Positions 1-5,083 are shown, counted from the stretch's first letter. The stretch is DNA of 5,120 nt from Phycisphaerae bacterium (GCA_030609625.1 JAUWBX010000220.1:1-5120); one strand, 5' to 3'. The notes: a model not told the origin generated them from the sequence alone. Translations and numbers: made by a program.

Positions 1-122
1 TTCACTGTGACGAACTCATCAGTCTGCCGAAATCCATGTTGACAAACTACGTCGGCAAACTCTCTCCCGAAAAACTTCACCTTCTTGGGAAGGCTCTAAA
101 AATTGCTCTGCAACTGCACTAA
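1..122 (+). CDS. mazF: MazF/PemK-family mRNA interferase toxin, C-terminal fragment (cut by window edge)
   Basis: Only the last 39 codons are visible; complete codons begin at base 3 and the TAA stop is at 120-122. The peptide contains CDELISLPKSMLTNYVGKLS followed by PEKLHLLGKALKIALQLH. This matches the C-terminal part of MazF/PemK toxins: a strand carrying C-D/Q, then L-P-K-S-x-L, a G-x-L-S-x-E-K turn, and the last helix with L-x-K-A-L-x-I-A-L. Known role of the family: a ribosome-independent endoribonuclease that cuts mRNA at short sequence motifs and is held inactive by a MazE-type antitoxin, which would lie to the left of the window. An attC-like site begins 11 nt after the stop, so this gene is probably the payload of an integron cassette, a common location for toxin-antitoxin genes. 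Nothing can be said about the catalytic N-terminal half. Confidence 0.8.
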   Translation, partial: HCDELISLPKSMLTNYVGKLSPEKLHLLGKALKIALQLH

Positions 123-132
123 GAACAGGAAG

Positions 133-185
133 GCCGAACCAGCCATTTCAGCCGACCTAGTGCCTCGGCGGCTGAATTCTTAGCC
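133..185 (+). other. attC recombination site (attC-1) of the mazF cassette, right arm eroded
   Basis: Compact integron attC architecture can be traced. The R''-like box is GCCGAAC (133-139, one departure from RYYYAAC). The L'' arm is ATTTCAGCCG (145-154), followed by a 14-nt terminal loop region (155-168). The L' arm is CGGCTGAAT (169-177), and the R'-like box is CTTAGCC (179-185). L'' and L' pair over 9 bp, leaving one extra T (around 148) just 5' of CAGCCG. That unpaired base in L'' is the hallmark of attC and sits at the same place as in attC-2. Two defects are visible. The base before TTAGCC is C, where the crossover normally needs G. The spacer between the conserved stem and R' is also about 4 nt shorter than in attC-2. 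The site is therefore probably impaired for recombination. Confidence 0.68.
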
Positions 186-298
186 ATAAAGAATCAAGAC
201 TACTTCCAACTCAACCTTAAGACAGCTTGCTTTATAAGTGGTCATACCGACATGGGAAAATCTGTAACATCTTGCCGATAAATGGGCCATTATCGCAA

Positions 299-317
299 TA
301 ATTGGTAATAAATTACT
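299..317 (+). promoter_or_regulatory. Operator-like palindrome O1 upstream of hipB
   Basis: The sequence TAATTGGTAATAAATTACT contains half-sites GTAAT and ATTAC separated by 2 nt (305-316). It repeats almost exactly 48 bp downstream as O2, with 18 of 19 positions identical. Paired palindromes in front of a HipB/XRE gene are the usual arrangement for autoregulation by the antitoxin dimer. That HipB is the binder here is inferred from position. Confidence 0.65.
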
Positions 318-333
318 ATTTATAGCATTACAC

Positions 334-362
334 TTGACACGTCATTTAATTGGTAATATATT
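334..362 (+). promoter_or_regulatory. Strong sigma70-type promoter of the hipBA operon
   Basis: The -35 box is TTGACA (334-339), identical to consensus. It is followed by a 17-nt spacer and a -10 box TATATT (357-362), which differs from TATAAT at one position. The start of transcription should fall near 368-370. The -10 box lies inside palindrome O2, so binding there would block RNA polymerase directly. This is a clear basis for negative autoregulation. Confidence 0.8.
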
Positions 363-365
363 ACT
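347..365 (+). promoter_or_regulatory. Operator-like palindrome O2 overlapping the hipBA -10 box
   Basis: The sequence TAATTGGTAATATATTACT carries a perfect 12-bp palindrome, GTAATATATTAC (353-364). It covers the -10 hexamer and nearly reaches the predicted transcription start. It is the second copy of O1. The 48-bp centre-to-centre distance is about 4.6 helical turns, so the two sites would not lie on exactly the same face of straight DNA. Confidence 0.7.
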
Positions 366-381
366 GATTGACCCTACAAAT

Positions 382-387
382 GGAGGT
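382..387 (+). promoter_or_regulatory. Shine-Dalgarno sequence deciding the hipB start
   Basis: GGAGGT lies 13 nt upstream of ATG 401, a long but usable spacing. It lies downstream of the alternative starts TTG 368 and ATG 380, so it cannot serve them. The predicted transcription start at about 369 also removes TTG 368 and leaves only about 10 nt before ATG 380. ATG 401 is therefore preferred. Confidence 0.65.
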
Positions 388-400
388 TAATCAGCAAGAA

Positions 401-769
401 ATGTCTTATAACATCGAATTCTCAATAGCAACGAGTGATCAGATCGAAGCCGCCCTCTGCAAGCGCTTGGAAAGCATAAGGCTTTCCCGCAACATAACCC
501 AAGCACAACTCGCTGAGGAAGCCGGCGTCTCGCCACGAACCATCGGTCGGCTTGAAAAGGGCCAAGGTGTTTCCATGGATACATTCATTCGGATTATGAT
601 GGCGCTTAACATACAACAAAACCTTGAAGCCCTACTGCCGGATCCATCTGTAAGACCAATCGAACGGATCGGCATGGGCGCCGGAGAGCGTAAGCGCGCA
701 CGTCCTACTAAATCTATTGATGAACTCCCAACTTGGTCGTGGGGTAACGGCGAGGACGATGATGAATAA
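401..769 (+). CDS. hipB: HipB-type XRE-family antitoxin / operon repressor
   Basis: A 122-aa protein. Residues about 20-75 form a Cro/C1-type helix-turn-helix: RLESIRLSRNITQAQLAEEA leads into the recognition segment GVSPRTIGRLEKG (42-54), then a helix around SMDTFIRIMMAL. The C-terminal third has a basic patch (GERKRARPTK, 95-104), then ELPTWSW, then a strongly acidic end (EDDDE). Family knowledge: HipB dimers bind operators in their own promoter and sequester the HipA kinase. In E. coli a C-terminal Trp contacts HipA, so the WSW tail may play a comparable role (inference). The gene overlaps hipA by 8 nt, the usual layout for coupled translation. It is probably autoregulated through the two palindromes in front of it. 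It is longer than E. coli HipB (88 aa) because of the tail. The start was chosen from the ribosome binding site and promoter position. Confidence 0.88.
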   Translation: MSYNIEFSIATSDQIEAALCKRLESIRLSRNITQAQLAEEAGVSPRTIGRLEKGQGVSMDTFIRIMMALNIQQNLEALLPDPSVRPIERIGMGAGERKRARPTKSIDELPTWSWGNGEDDDE

Positions 770-2063
770 TGATGCACGTGTCGTTCTCTGGGGTAGTGTG
801 ATCGGTGCCGTTACTTGGCTCGAAGACAGGGAAGTCGGCGTCTTCCAATACGCGCCTGACTTCCTGCGCAGCGGTATTCAGTTGGCACCGCTCATGATGC
901 CGCTTGGCGAGTTCCCCTATGAGTTCCCTGCGCTTGCACGGAACACCTTCAAAGGGCTGCCTGGATTGGTTGCAGACTCACTTCCAGACAAATACGGTAA
1001 TGCGATCATTGACGCCTGGCTTGCTTCACAGGGACGAACCGCAGCGAGTTTCCATCCAGTGGAACGCCTCTGCTATGTCGGCAGTCGCGGCATGGGGGCT
1101 CTCGAATTCCAGCCAGCCACACTCGGACCGCCTACCAGCAAGCGCGCAGTTGAGGTCGCAAGTCTCGTCGACTTGGCAAACCAGATCCTTGACGAACGTG
1201 CCAGATTCGGCGGCGTTTTCTCCGGTGACGACGACCGAGAAGCAATCAATGATATTCTCCGAGTCGGGACCTCAGCTGGCGGAGCCAGGGCTAAGGCGAT
1301 TCTGGCCTGGAATAAAGAAACCAACGAATTCAGGTCAGGCCAAGTCGAGGCTGGAGCGGGCTTTGATTATTGGATAATGAAATTTGATGGAATCACCAGC
1401 AGTAGCGATACAGAAGTTGCCACCCCGAAGGGCTACGGTAAAATCGAGTATGCCTATCACCTAATGGCCGTCGAAGCCGGCATCGAGATGAAGACGTGCC
1501 GCCTTCATCATGAAGCTGGCCGTAGCCACTTCATGACGAAGAGGTTTGATAGGTCTGCGAACGGTGGGAAATGGCACATGCAGTCCCTGGGGGCTATTGC
1601 TCACTATGACTACAGGCAACCTGCGAGCTATTCGTACGAGCAGGCGATCCAAGTCATTCGGCGGATGGGACTCCCTCGAAAGGACATGGATCAGCAGGTG
1701 CTGCGCGCCATTTTCAATGTAGTCGGTCACAATTGTGATGATCATGTCAAGAACATAGCCTTCCTCATGAATCGACGGGGTGAATGGCGCCTGTCACCTG
1801 CGTTCGACATCTCCTATGCGTGGAACCCCAGTGGCGAGTGGACGAGTCGGCACCAGATGAGCGTGAATGGTAAGCGAGATGGGTTTGAACGTGAGGACTT
1901 GCTCGCCCTAGCCAAGGCGTCTGACATCAAGAAGGCACACTCAGAACAGATGATTCAACGTGTCATTGAAGTTGTGCGTCGTTGGCCCGACTTCGCCGGA
2001 GAAGCCGGAGTTAACGATGAACAGGTGAAGAAAATACAGACTAGTCACCGCACAAGCCTATGA
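762..2063 (+). CDS. hipA: HipA-family serine/threonine kinase toxin
   Basis: A 433-aa protein counted from ATG 762; ATG 759 is equally possible in frame, but GAGG at 752-755 suits 762 better (6-nt spacing). The N-terminal couple_HipA-like domain is at about 7-115. The HipA kinase core follows, with a Gly-rich loop segment VGTSAGGARAKA (168-179) at the place of the E. coli Ser150 loop and the ATP-contacting Lys207 in WIMKFDG. It continues with MTKRFDR (258-264), the catalytic loop HNCDDHVKN (323-331, catalytic Asp326) and the metal-binding Asp349 in PAFDISY. All key catalytic residues are present, so the kinase looks intact. Family knowledge: E. coli HipA phosphorylates glutamyl-tRNA synthetase and drives persistence, while relatives target other substrates. 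The substrate here cannot be read from sequence. Thr170 or Ser171 is the candidate autophosphorylation residue, by alignment to Ser150. Length is typical (about 430-440 aa). Confidence 0.93.
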   Translation: MNNDARVVLWGSVIGAVTWLEDREVGVFQYAPDFLRSGIQLAPLMMPLGEFPYEFPALARNTFKGLPGLVADSLPDKYGNAIIDAWLASQGRTAASFHPVERLCYVGSRGMGALEFQPATLGPPTSKRAVEVASLVDLANQILDERARFGGVFSGDDDREAINDILRVGTSAGGARAKAILAWNKETNEFRSGQVEAGAGFDYWIMKFDGITSSSDTEVATPKGYGKIEYAYHLMAVEAGIEMKTCRLHHEAGRSHFMTKRFDRSANGGKWHMQSLGAIAHYDYRQPASYSYEQAIQVIRRMGLPRKDMDQQVLRAIFNVVGHNCDDHVKNIAFLMNRRGEWRLSPAFDISYAWNPSGEWTSRHQMSVNGKRDGFEREDLLALAKASDIKKAHSEQMIQRVIEVVRRWPDFAGEAGVNDEQVKKIQTSHRTSL

Positions 2064-2107
2064 CCTGCTTTGTGAGACTACAACAGCATTCGATGTAACC
2101 AACAAAC

Positions 2108-2166
2108 GGCTAACAAGGCTAATTCAGCCGACACAAAAAGCCGTGCGGCTGATTAGCGGGTTATCA
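2108..2166 (+). other. attC recombination site (attC-2) of the hipBA cassette
   Basis: A well-formed compact attC of about 59 bp. The R'' box is GGCTAAC (2108-2114). The L'' arm lies within GCTAATTCAGCCG (2118-2130), and the loop region is 2131-2145. The L' arm lies within CGGCTGATTAGC (2146-2157), and R' is GTTATCA (2160-2166). The two arms pair over 12 bp with a single extra T in the L'' side, the extrahelical base that orients IntI binding. TAAC of R'' pairs with GTTA of R'. The remaining R' bases do not match this R'' because they belong to the next cassette, as expected in an integrated array. Cleavage is expected between G2160 and T2161. The arm and loop sequences strongly resemble attC-1 (shared TCAGCCGAC and CGGCTGA), which suggests both belong to the same array family. 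Confidence 0.88.
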
Positions 2167-2440
2167 TAAATGAGTACATATCGAAATACATACAAAATTT
2201 TACACCAAATCTACGAAAAACATAGACGGAAATACAAAGAAAATAGCGACTCAAAGCAAATGTGTTGTATGTGGTCTACGAATGATCCTCCTGATGTAAT
2301 TGAAGACACTGAACCATTTTGTGATATTGAGGATGTTTTTAACATCTCAATAAATGAGGATGATGCTTTGGATCTTTACGATATGAATTTAAACAAGGCA
2401 GCAAAATTCATAATCGAAATACAAAAGAAAAAATGATAAC
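2161..2440 (+). mobile_element. Small AT-rich integron cassette with one gene, 3' attC broken
   Basis: The cassette starts at TTATCA (2161-2166), directly after the crossover G of attC-2. Its expected R'' box, the reverse complement TGATAAC, is found at 2434-2440, matching 7 of 7 to the R' formed at its left border. That fixes both ends without relying on the gene call. Everything after about 2444 fails to complete an attC: there is no convincing L''/L' pair and no GTTATCA-like R'. The right end given is therefore the last base that is clearly part of the cassette. Base composition is much more AT-rich than the flanking hipBA cassette, typical of cassettes gathered from different sources. Confidence 0.65.
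2170..2436 (+). CDS. Small acidic hypothetical protein, cassette gene of unknown function
   Basis: An 88-aa protein that I do not recognise. It has a basic, aromatic N-terminal helix-like part (YKILHQIYEKHRRKYKEN). A central segment follows with two adjacent cysteines and MWSTNDPPDVI. The C-terminal half is acidic (DTEPFCDIEDVF, NEDDALDLYDM) and ends in a Lys-rich tail. No signal peptide or membrane segment is visible, so it is probably cytosolic. The varied residue composition and helix-compatible pattern argue for a real gene, as does its exact fit between cassette borders. ATG 2170 lies only 9 nt from the cassette edge, with no recognisable Shine-Dalgarno and no promoter of its own. Expression would depend on upstream transcription or an unusual start. 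The stop codon TGA is also the first three bases of its attC R'' box. Very AT-rich codon use sets it apart from both neighbours. Confidence 0.68.
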   Translation: MSTYRNTYKILHQIYEKHRRKYKENSDSKQMCCMWSTNDPPDVIEDTEPFCDIEDVFNISINEDDALDLYDMNLNKAAKFIIEIQKKK

Positions 2441-2444
2441 AAGG
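2434..2444 (+). other. Remnant of attC-3 (R'' box only) at the array/chromosome junction
   Basis: TGATAACAAGG begins with an R'' box fully complementary to the cassette's own left border. It shares TAACAAGG with attC-2 (2111-2118). After this point similarity stops. The following bases form only a weak 6-pair stem (2447-2452 with 2460-2465, one G-T pair) without the CAGCCG/CGGCTG core. The attC therefore appears to have been cut off by a deletion or rearrangement, leaving the junction to non-cassette DNA at about 2445. Confidence 0.55.
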
Positions 2445-2521
2445 TGCTTGAGAGAGATGCTCAGGAAATGCCAAACTATGGGAGTCCCCCGGCAAAGCCG
2501 AAGTTGTGTCCAGGATTAATT

Positions 2522-4573
2522 ATGGAAACCGCCGCCTCAATCCCGAATAACAAATCCGGTACTTCTGAAACCAAAGGAACGCTGGGTACATTTGCCGGTG
2601 TTTTCACGCCAAGCATTTTAACTATCCTTGGTATCATTCTATTCCTTCGACTGGGTTATGTGGTCGGCAATGCCGGCCTGGGTCTTACTCTGGTTATCTT
2701 GCTCTTAGCCAATGGCATTTCAGTATTGACAAGTGTTTCCCTTTCCGCCATTGCCACCAACCTTAAAGTTAAAGGCGGCGGCGATTATTACCTGATTTCC
2801 CGCACCCTCGGGCTTGAATTCGGCGGAGCGATCGGCATTGTTGTTTTCCTGGCCCAGTCAGTCTCCATTGCGTTTTATTGTCTTGGATTCGGCGAGGCAT
2901 TAGCCGCATTGCTGCCGACAGATTCGAGTGCCCATCCTCAAATTATCGCTGCATTTGCGGTTTCTTTTTTATTTATCTTCGCTTGGCTGGGAGCGGATTG
3001 GGCAACAAAATTTCAATATGTTGTCATGAGTATTCTGGGTGCAGCGATCCTTTCATTCTTTATCGGTGGGTTTATCAGATGGGATACTGCCCAGTTGATC
3101 CAAAACTGGTCTTCACCGCAAACGCACCTGGGTTTCTGGGTGCTGTTTGCTATTTTTTTCCCGGCAGTCACCGGGTTTACCCAGGGGGTGAGCATGTCCG
3201 GCGATTTAAAGAATCCGGGGAAAAGCCTGCCTCTGGGAACGTTTACGGCCGTGGGTATTTCAATTGTAGTTTATCTTCTATCCGCAGTGGTATTTGCTGC
3301 TGCACTGCCGGCCGATGTCATGATGAGCGACTACAGTGCCATGAAAAAGGTTGCCTTTATTGACTTCCTCATTACCGCCGGTGTTATAGCTGCAACTTTA
3401 TCTTCTGCAATGGCCTCCTTCCTGGGTGCTCCACGCATTCTGCAATCATTGGCCGGTGACCGGACTTTTCCTTTTCTTGCAGTGTTTGCAAAAGGTTCAG
3501 GACCCACCGGAAATCCGAGACGCGGTGTTTTACTGGCTATCTGTATCGCTTACGCAACCATCGGTTTCGGCCACCTTAATCTGATTGCTCCAGTAGTTTC
3601 GATGTTTTTTTTAATCTCCTACGGTCTTTTAAATTATGCAACCTATTATGAGGCTCGTTCAGCCAGCCCATCGTTTCGCCCACGGTTTCGCTATTTTAAT
3701 AAATGGTTCAGTCTGGCCGGAGCGCTGGCGTGTCTGGGCACCATGCTGGCAGTTAATCTTTATGCCGGAATCGTCGCAATTGTAGTATTGTTTGCTATTT
3801 TTCAATATCTTAAGCAAACCGCCGGTCCTTCCCGCTGGGCCGACAGCCGCAGATCGTATCATCTCCAGCTAATAAGGGAGCATCTTCTGGCTGCAGCCGA
3901 CGAACCGGAACATCCGCGCTACTGGCGTCCGCAGATCCTCGCTTTTTCTGATAACCCTGAGCGCCGTGCTCAACTCCTTCGCTTTTCATCCTGGATTGAA
4001 GGCGGCAGCGGTATAACAACTGCTGTGCGAATTCTTGAAGGCGAAGGATTGAAAATGCGAAAGATAAAAGAGGAAGCTCAGGCACAGCTTCAGCGGGATA
4101 TTATTCAAGACGGCGCCCATGCGTTTCCCCTTGTGGTTGTTGACCCTTTAGGCAATCCGATGGAAAATACGCTTTTCCTTTTACCGGTCGTGGCGATGGT
4201 TATGGCCGCCGAGGACATCAATCTTGACGCCGAGCCGGAGGAAGGCAAAGCCGCTGAAATGGCACAAGCTTCAGATGCGTTGGAAGACGCCGGGAAAAAA
4301 GCACAGGCGGCTGAAAAAGATGCTGAAAAAGCTATCGAAGCTGCTGAAAAGGCAAAAGAAAAAGCTGAAAATATAATGGCGGATTCTGACGGTGTTAATG
4401 AAGAAATCAAAGCAAAAACTAAAAAAACTGCCAGGGATACTGAAAAGCAGGCAGACAAAATGTCCCGCAAAGCAGCCAAAGCGACTGCTAAAGTAGAAAC
4501 AGCCGCCCGGGAAGCCGAAGCTGCCGGAGTCTTGCCGGAAGAATCTAAACCGAAAGAATCTAAAAAGGAATAG
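2522..4573 (+). CDS. SLC12-like cation-chloride cotransporter (APC superfamily, NKCC-like)
   Basis: A 683-aa inner-membrane protein. ATG 2522 was chosen because AGGA lies 6 nt upstream and conserved sequence starts soon after. An in-frame GTG at 2444 would add 26 residues reading across the integron junction. About 12 membrane segments are visible at roughly 25-49, 53-77, 99-131, 139-158, 163-184, 205-229, 238-262, 279-310, 335-350, 354-376, 395-414 and 415-431. Family marks: TM1 PSILTILGIILFLRL; TM3 SIAFYCLGFGE, with the Tyr that in animal members contacts K+; TM6 VTGFTQGVSMSGDLKNPGK; TM8 ATLSSAMASFLGAPRILQ. ATLSS resembles the Na+-site residues of NKCC1 (Ala and two Ser), whereas KCCs lack the second Ser; this comparison is from memory. 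A soluble domain (about 443-566) starts with RPQILAFSDNP, as in SLC12 C-termini. Residues about 567-683 are an Ala/Lys/Glu-rich, probably coiled-coil tail. Inferred role: electroneutral uptake or exchange of K+/Na+ with Cl-. An organic substrate cannot be excluded. Confidence 0.88.
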   Translation: METAASIPNNKSGTSETKGTLGTFAGVFTPSILTILGIILFLRLGYVVGNAGLGLTLVILLLANGISVLTSVSLSAIATNLKVKGGGDYYLISRTLGLEFGGAIGIVVFLAQSVSIAFYCLGFGEALAALLPTDSSAHPQIIAAFAVSFLFIFAWLGADWATKFQYVVMSILGAAILSFFIGGFIRWDTAQLIQNWSSPQTHLGFWVLFAIFFPAVTGFTQGVSMSGDLKNPGKSLPLGTFTAVGISIVVYLLSAVVFAAALPADVMMSDYSAMKKVAFIDFLITAGVIAATLSSAMASFLGAPRILQSLAGDRTFPFLAVFAKGSGPTGNPRRGVLLAICIAYATIGFGHLNLIAPVVSMFFLISYGLLNYATYYEARSASPSFRPRFRYFNKWFSLAGALACLGTMLAVNLYAGIVAIVVLFAIFQYLKQTAGPSRWADSRRSYHLQLIREHLLAAADEPEHPRYWRPQILAFSDNPERRAQLLRFSSWIEGGSGITTAVRILEGEGLKMRKIKEEAQAQLQRDIIQDGAHAFPLVVVDPLGNPMENTLFLLPVVAMVMAAEDINLDAEPEEGKAAEMAQASDALEDAGKKAQAAEKDAEKAIEAAEKAKEKAENIMADSDGVNEEIKAKTKKTARDTEKQADKMSRKAAKATAKVETAAREAEAAGVLPEESKPKESKKE

Positions 4574-4585
4574 CTGTCTTTGCGT

Positions 4586-4622
4586 CCCCGATAAGCGGGA
4601 TCTACGCTTCGCTTCGACAGGC
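4586..4622 (+). repeat. Left copy of an inverted intergenic repeat flanking the cupin gene
   Basis: A 37-nt unit running from CCCCGATAAGCGGGATC through TACGCTTCGCTTCGACAGGC. Its inverted partner is at 5084-5119. The two differ by one indel and about three or four substitutions, mostly in the CCCG..CGGG loop and in the CTTCGCTTCG part. The outer end itself can form a small hairpin (CCCG, 5-nt loop, CGGG). It lies 12 nt after the transporter stop codon. It has no T-run, so it is not a standard terminator. It is more likely a dispersed intergenic or mobile repeat. Confidence 0.7.
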
Positions 4623-4655
4623 TCAAATTACTGAACTCTAAATTTGGAGGCACAA

Positions 4656-4985
4656 ATGCAATATTATTGCGATTTAGAAAACAGAGAAGCGAAAGAAATC
4701 GTCCCTGGTGTGCACATTCGCACTTTTTGGGGCAACAAGATGCTGTTATCCATTGTCGATTTGGCTGCCAACGTTGTTGTACCCGCTCATAGTCATCCTC
4801 ACGAGCAAGCCGGTACTGTTATTTCAGGCGAGTTCGAGATGACCATCAACGGGGAAACACGCAGGCTTAAGCCAGGGGATACTTACATCATTCCTGGCGG
4901 TGTGGAGCACGGTGCCAGGACAGGTGATACCTCTGCCAGAGCGTTGGATATGTTCAGTCCTGTGAGAGCAGACTATCAGTATTGA
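4656..4985 (+). CDS. Small single-domain cupin protein (metal-binding; KdgF-like possibility)
   Basis: A 109-aa protein with ATG 4656 set by GGAGG at 4646-4650 (5-nt spacing, near ideal). It is a single cupin_2 beta-barrel. Motif 1 is PAHSHPHEQAGTVISGEFE (43-61), giving likely metal ligands His45, His47 and Gln51 (His49/Glu50 are alternatives). Motif 2 is KPGDTYIIPGGVEHGA (72-87), giving His85. No signal peptide is seen, so it is cytosolic. The HSHPHEQ..GE..MTINGE..KPGD..IIP..V.HGA pattern is shared by small cupins that include KdgF, which linearises unsaturated uronates. No pectin or alginate genes are in view to support that role, so function is left open. The gene stands alone between two inverted repeats, 82 nt after the transporter, and could be transcribed with it or separately; no good promoter was found. 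Confidence 0.85.
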   Translation: MQYYCDLENREAKEIVPGVHIRTFWGNKMLLSIVDLAANVVVPAHSHPHEQAGTVISGEFEMTINGETRRLKPGDTYIIPGGVEHGARTGDTSARALDMFSPVRADYQY

Positions 4986-5042
4986 TACATTTGTGCTCGG
5001 ATGCAGGAAATTGGTCCCCACAGGGGTTAGACAAATTAGTCA

Positions 5043-5066
5043 CTTCCTTGTTTGATAAACAGGAAG
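5043..5066. other. Hairpin downstream of the cupin gene
   Basis: CTTCCTTGTTT (5043-5053) pairs with AAACAGGAAG (5057-5066) over 10 bp, with one bulged T and a 3-nt loop. It lies 57 nt after the cupin stop codon. It has no U-tract on either side, so it is not a textbook intrinsic terminator. It could stabilise the 3' end of the cupin mRNA or be part of the repeat-bounded unit. Confidence 0.4.
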
Positions 5067-5083
5067 AGTACCAGTTCATCCAT

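Larger units (their letters stand above)
180..2160 (+). mobile_element. Integron gene cassette carrying a hipBA toxin-antitoxin operon
   Basis: A complete cassette of about 1981 bp. Its left border is TTAGCC at 180-185. Its right border is the G at 2160 that precedes the next cassette's TTATCA. Support comes from cassette logic: in the excised circle, the R' of the cassette's own attC is rebuilt from its first bases, so these should complement its R''. They do: TTAGCC is the reverse complement of GGCTAA in GGCTAAC (2108-2114). The cassette is large for its class because it holds two genes and a 220-nt leader with a private promoter. Self-promoted toxin-antitoxin cassettes are a known feature of sedentary chromosomal integrons, where most other cassettes are silent. 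No integrase is in the window. Confidence 0.75.

Noticed and set aside
147..176. Inverted repeat TTCAGCCG..CGGCTGAA as an intrinsic terminator of mazF
   Set aside because: No T-run follows. The extra-base pairing and matching layout in attC-2 fit an attC arm better, although it may still act as a weak terminator.
368..400. Extended hipB start at TTG 368 or ATG 380
   Set aside because: TTG 368 falls at or before the predicted transcription start; ATG 380 would have only about a 10-nt leader. The GGAGGT sequence lies downstream of both and serves ATG 401.
717..758. Extended hipA start at TTG 717 or ATG 720
   Set aside because: It would overlap hipB by about 50 nt with no suitable ribosome binding site. 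The HipA N-terminal domain begins after residue Met at 759/762.
439..1745. Minus-strand and shifted frames inside hipB and hipA
   Set aside because: They have no recognisable domains, no ribosome binding sites, and lie wholly within two well-supported genes.
2503..2509. GTTGTGT as the R' box completing attC-3
   Set aside because: It differs from GTTRRRY, does not complement the R'' TGATAAC beyond GTT, and no convincing L''/L' arms lie between them.
2444..2521. N-terminal extension of the transporter from GTG 2444
   Set aside because: The 26 added residues run across the attC remnant and lack family similarity. AGGA with 6-nt spacing supports ATG 2522.
4105..4653. Long minus-strand open frame of 182 codons
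   Set aside because: It mirrors the Ala/Lys/Glu-rich tail of the transporter, giving a low-complexity Ser/Ala-rich translation. It is a shadow of repeated GCT/GAA/AAA codons.
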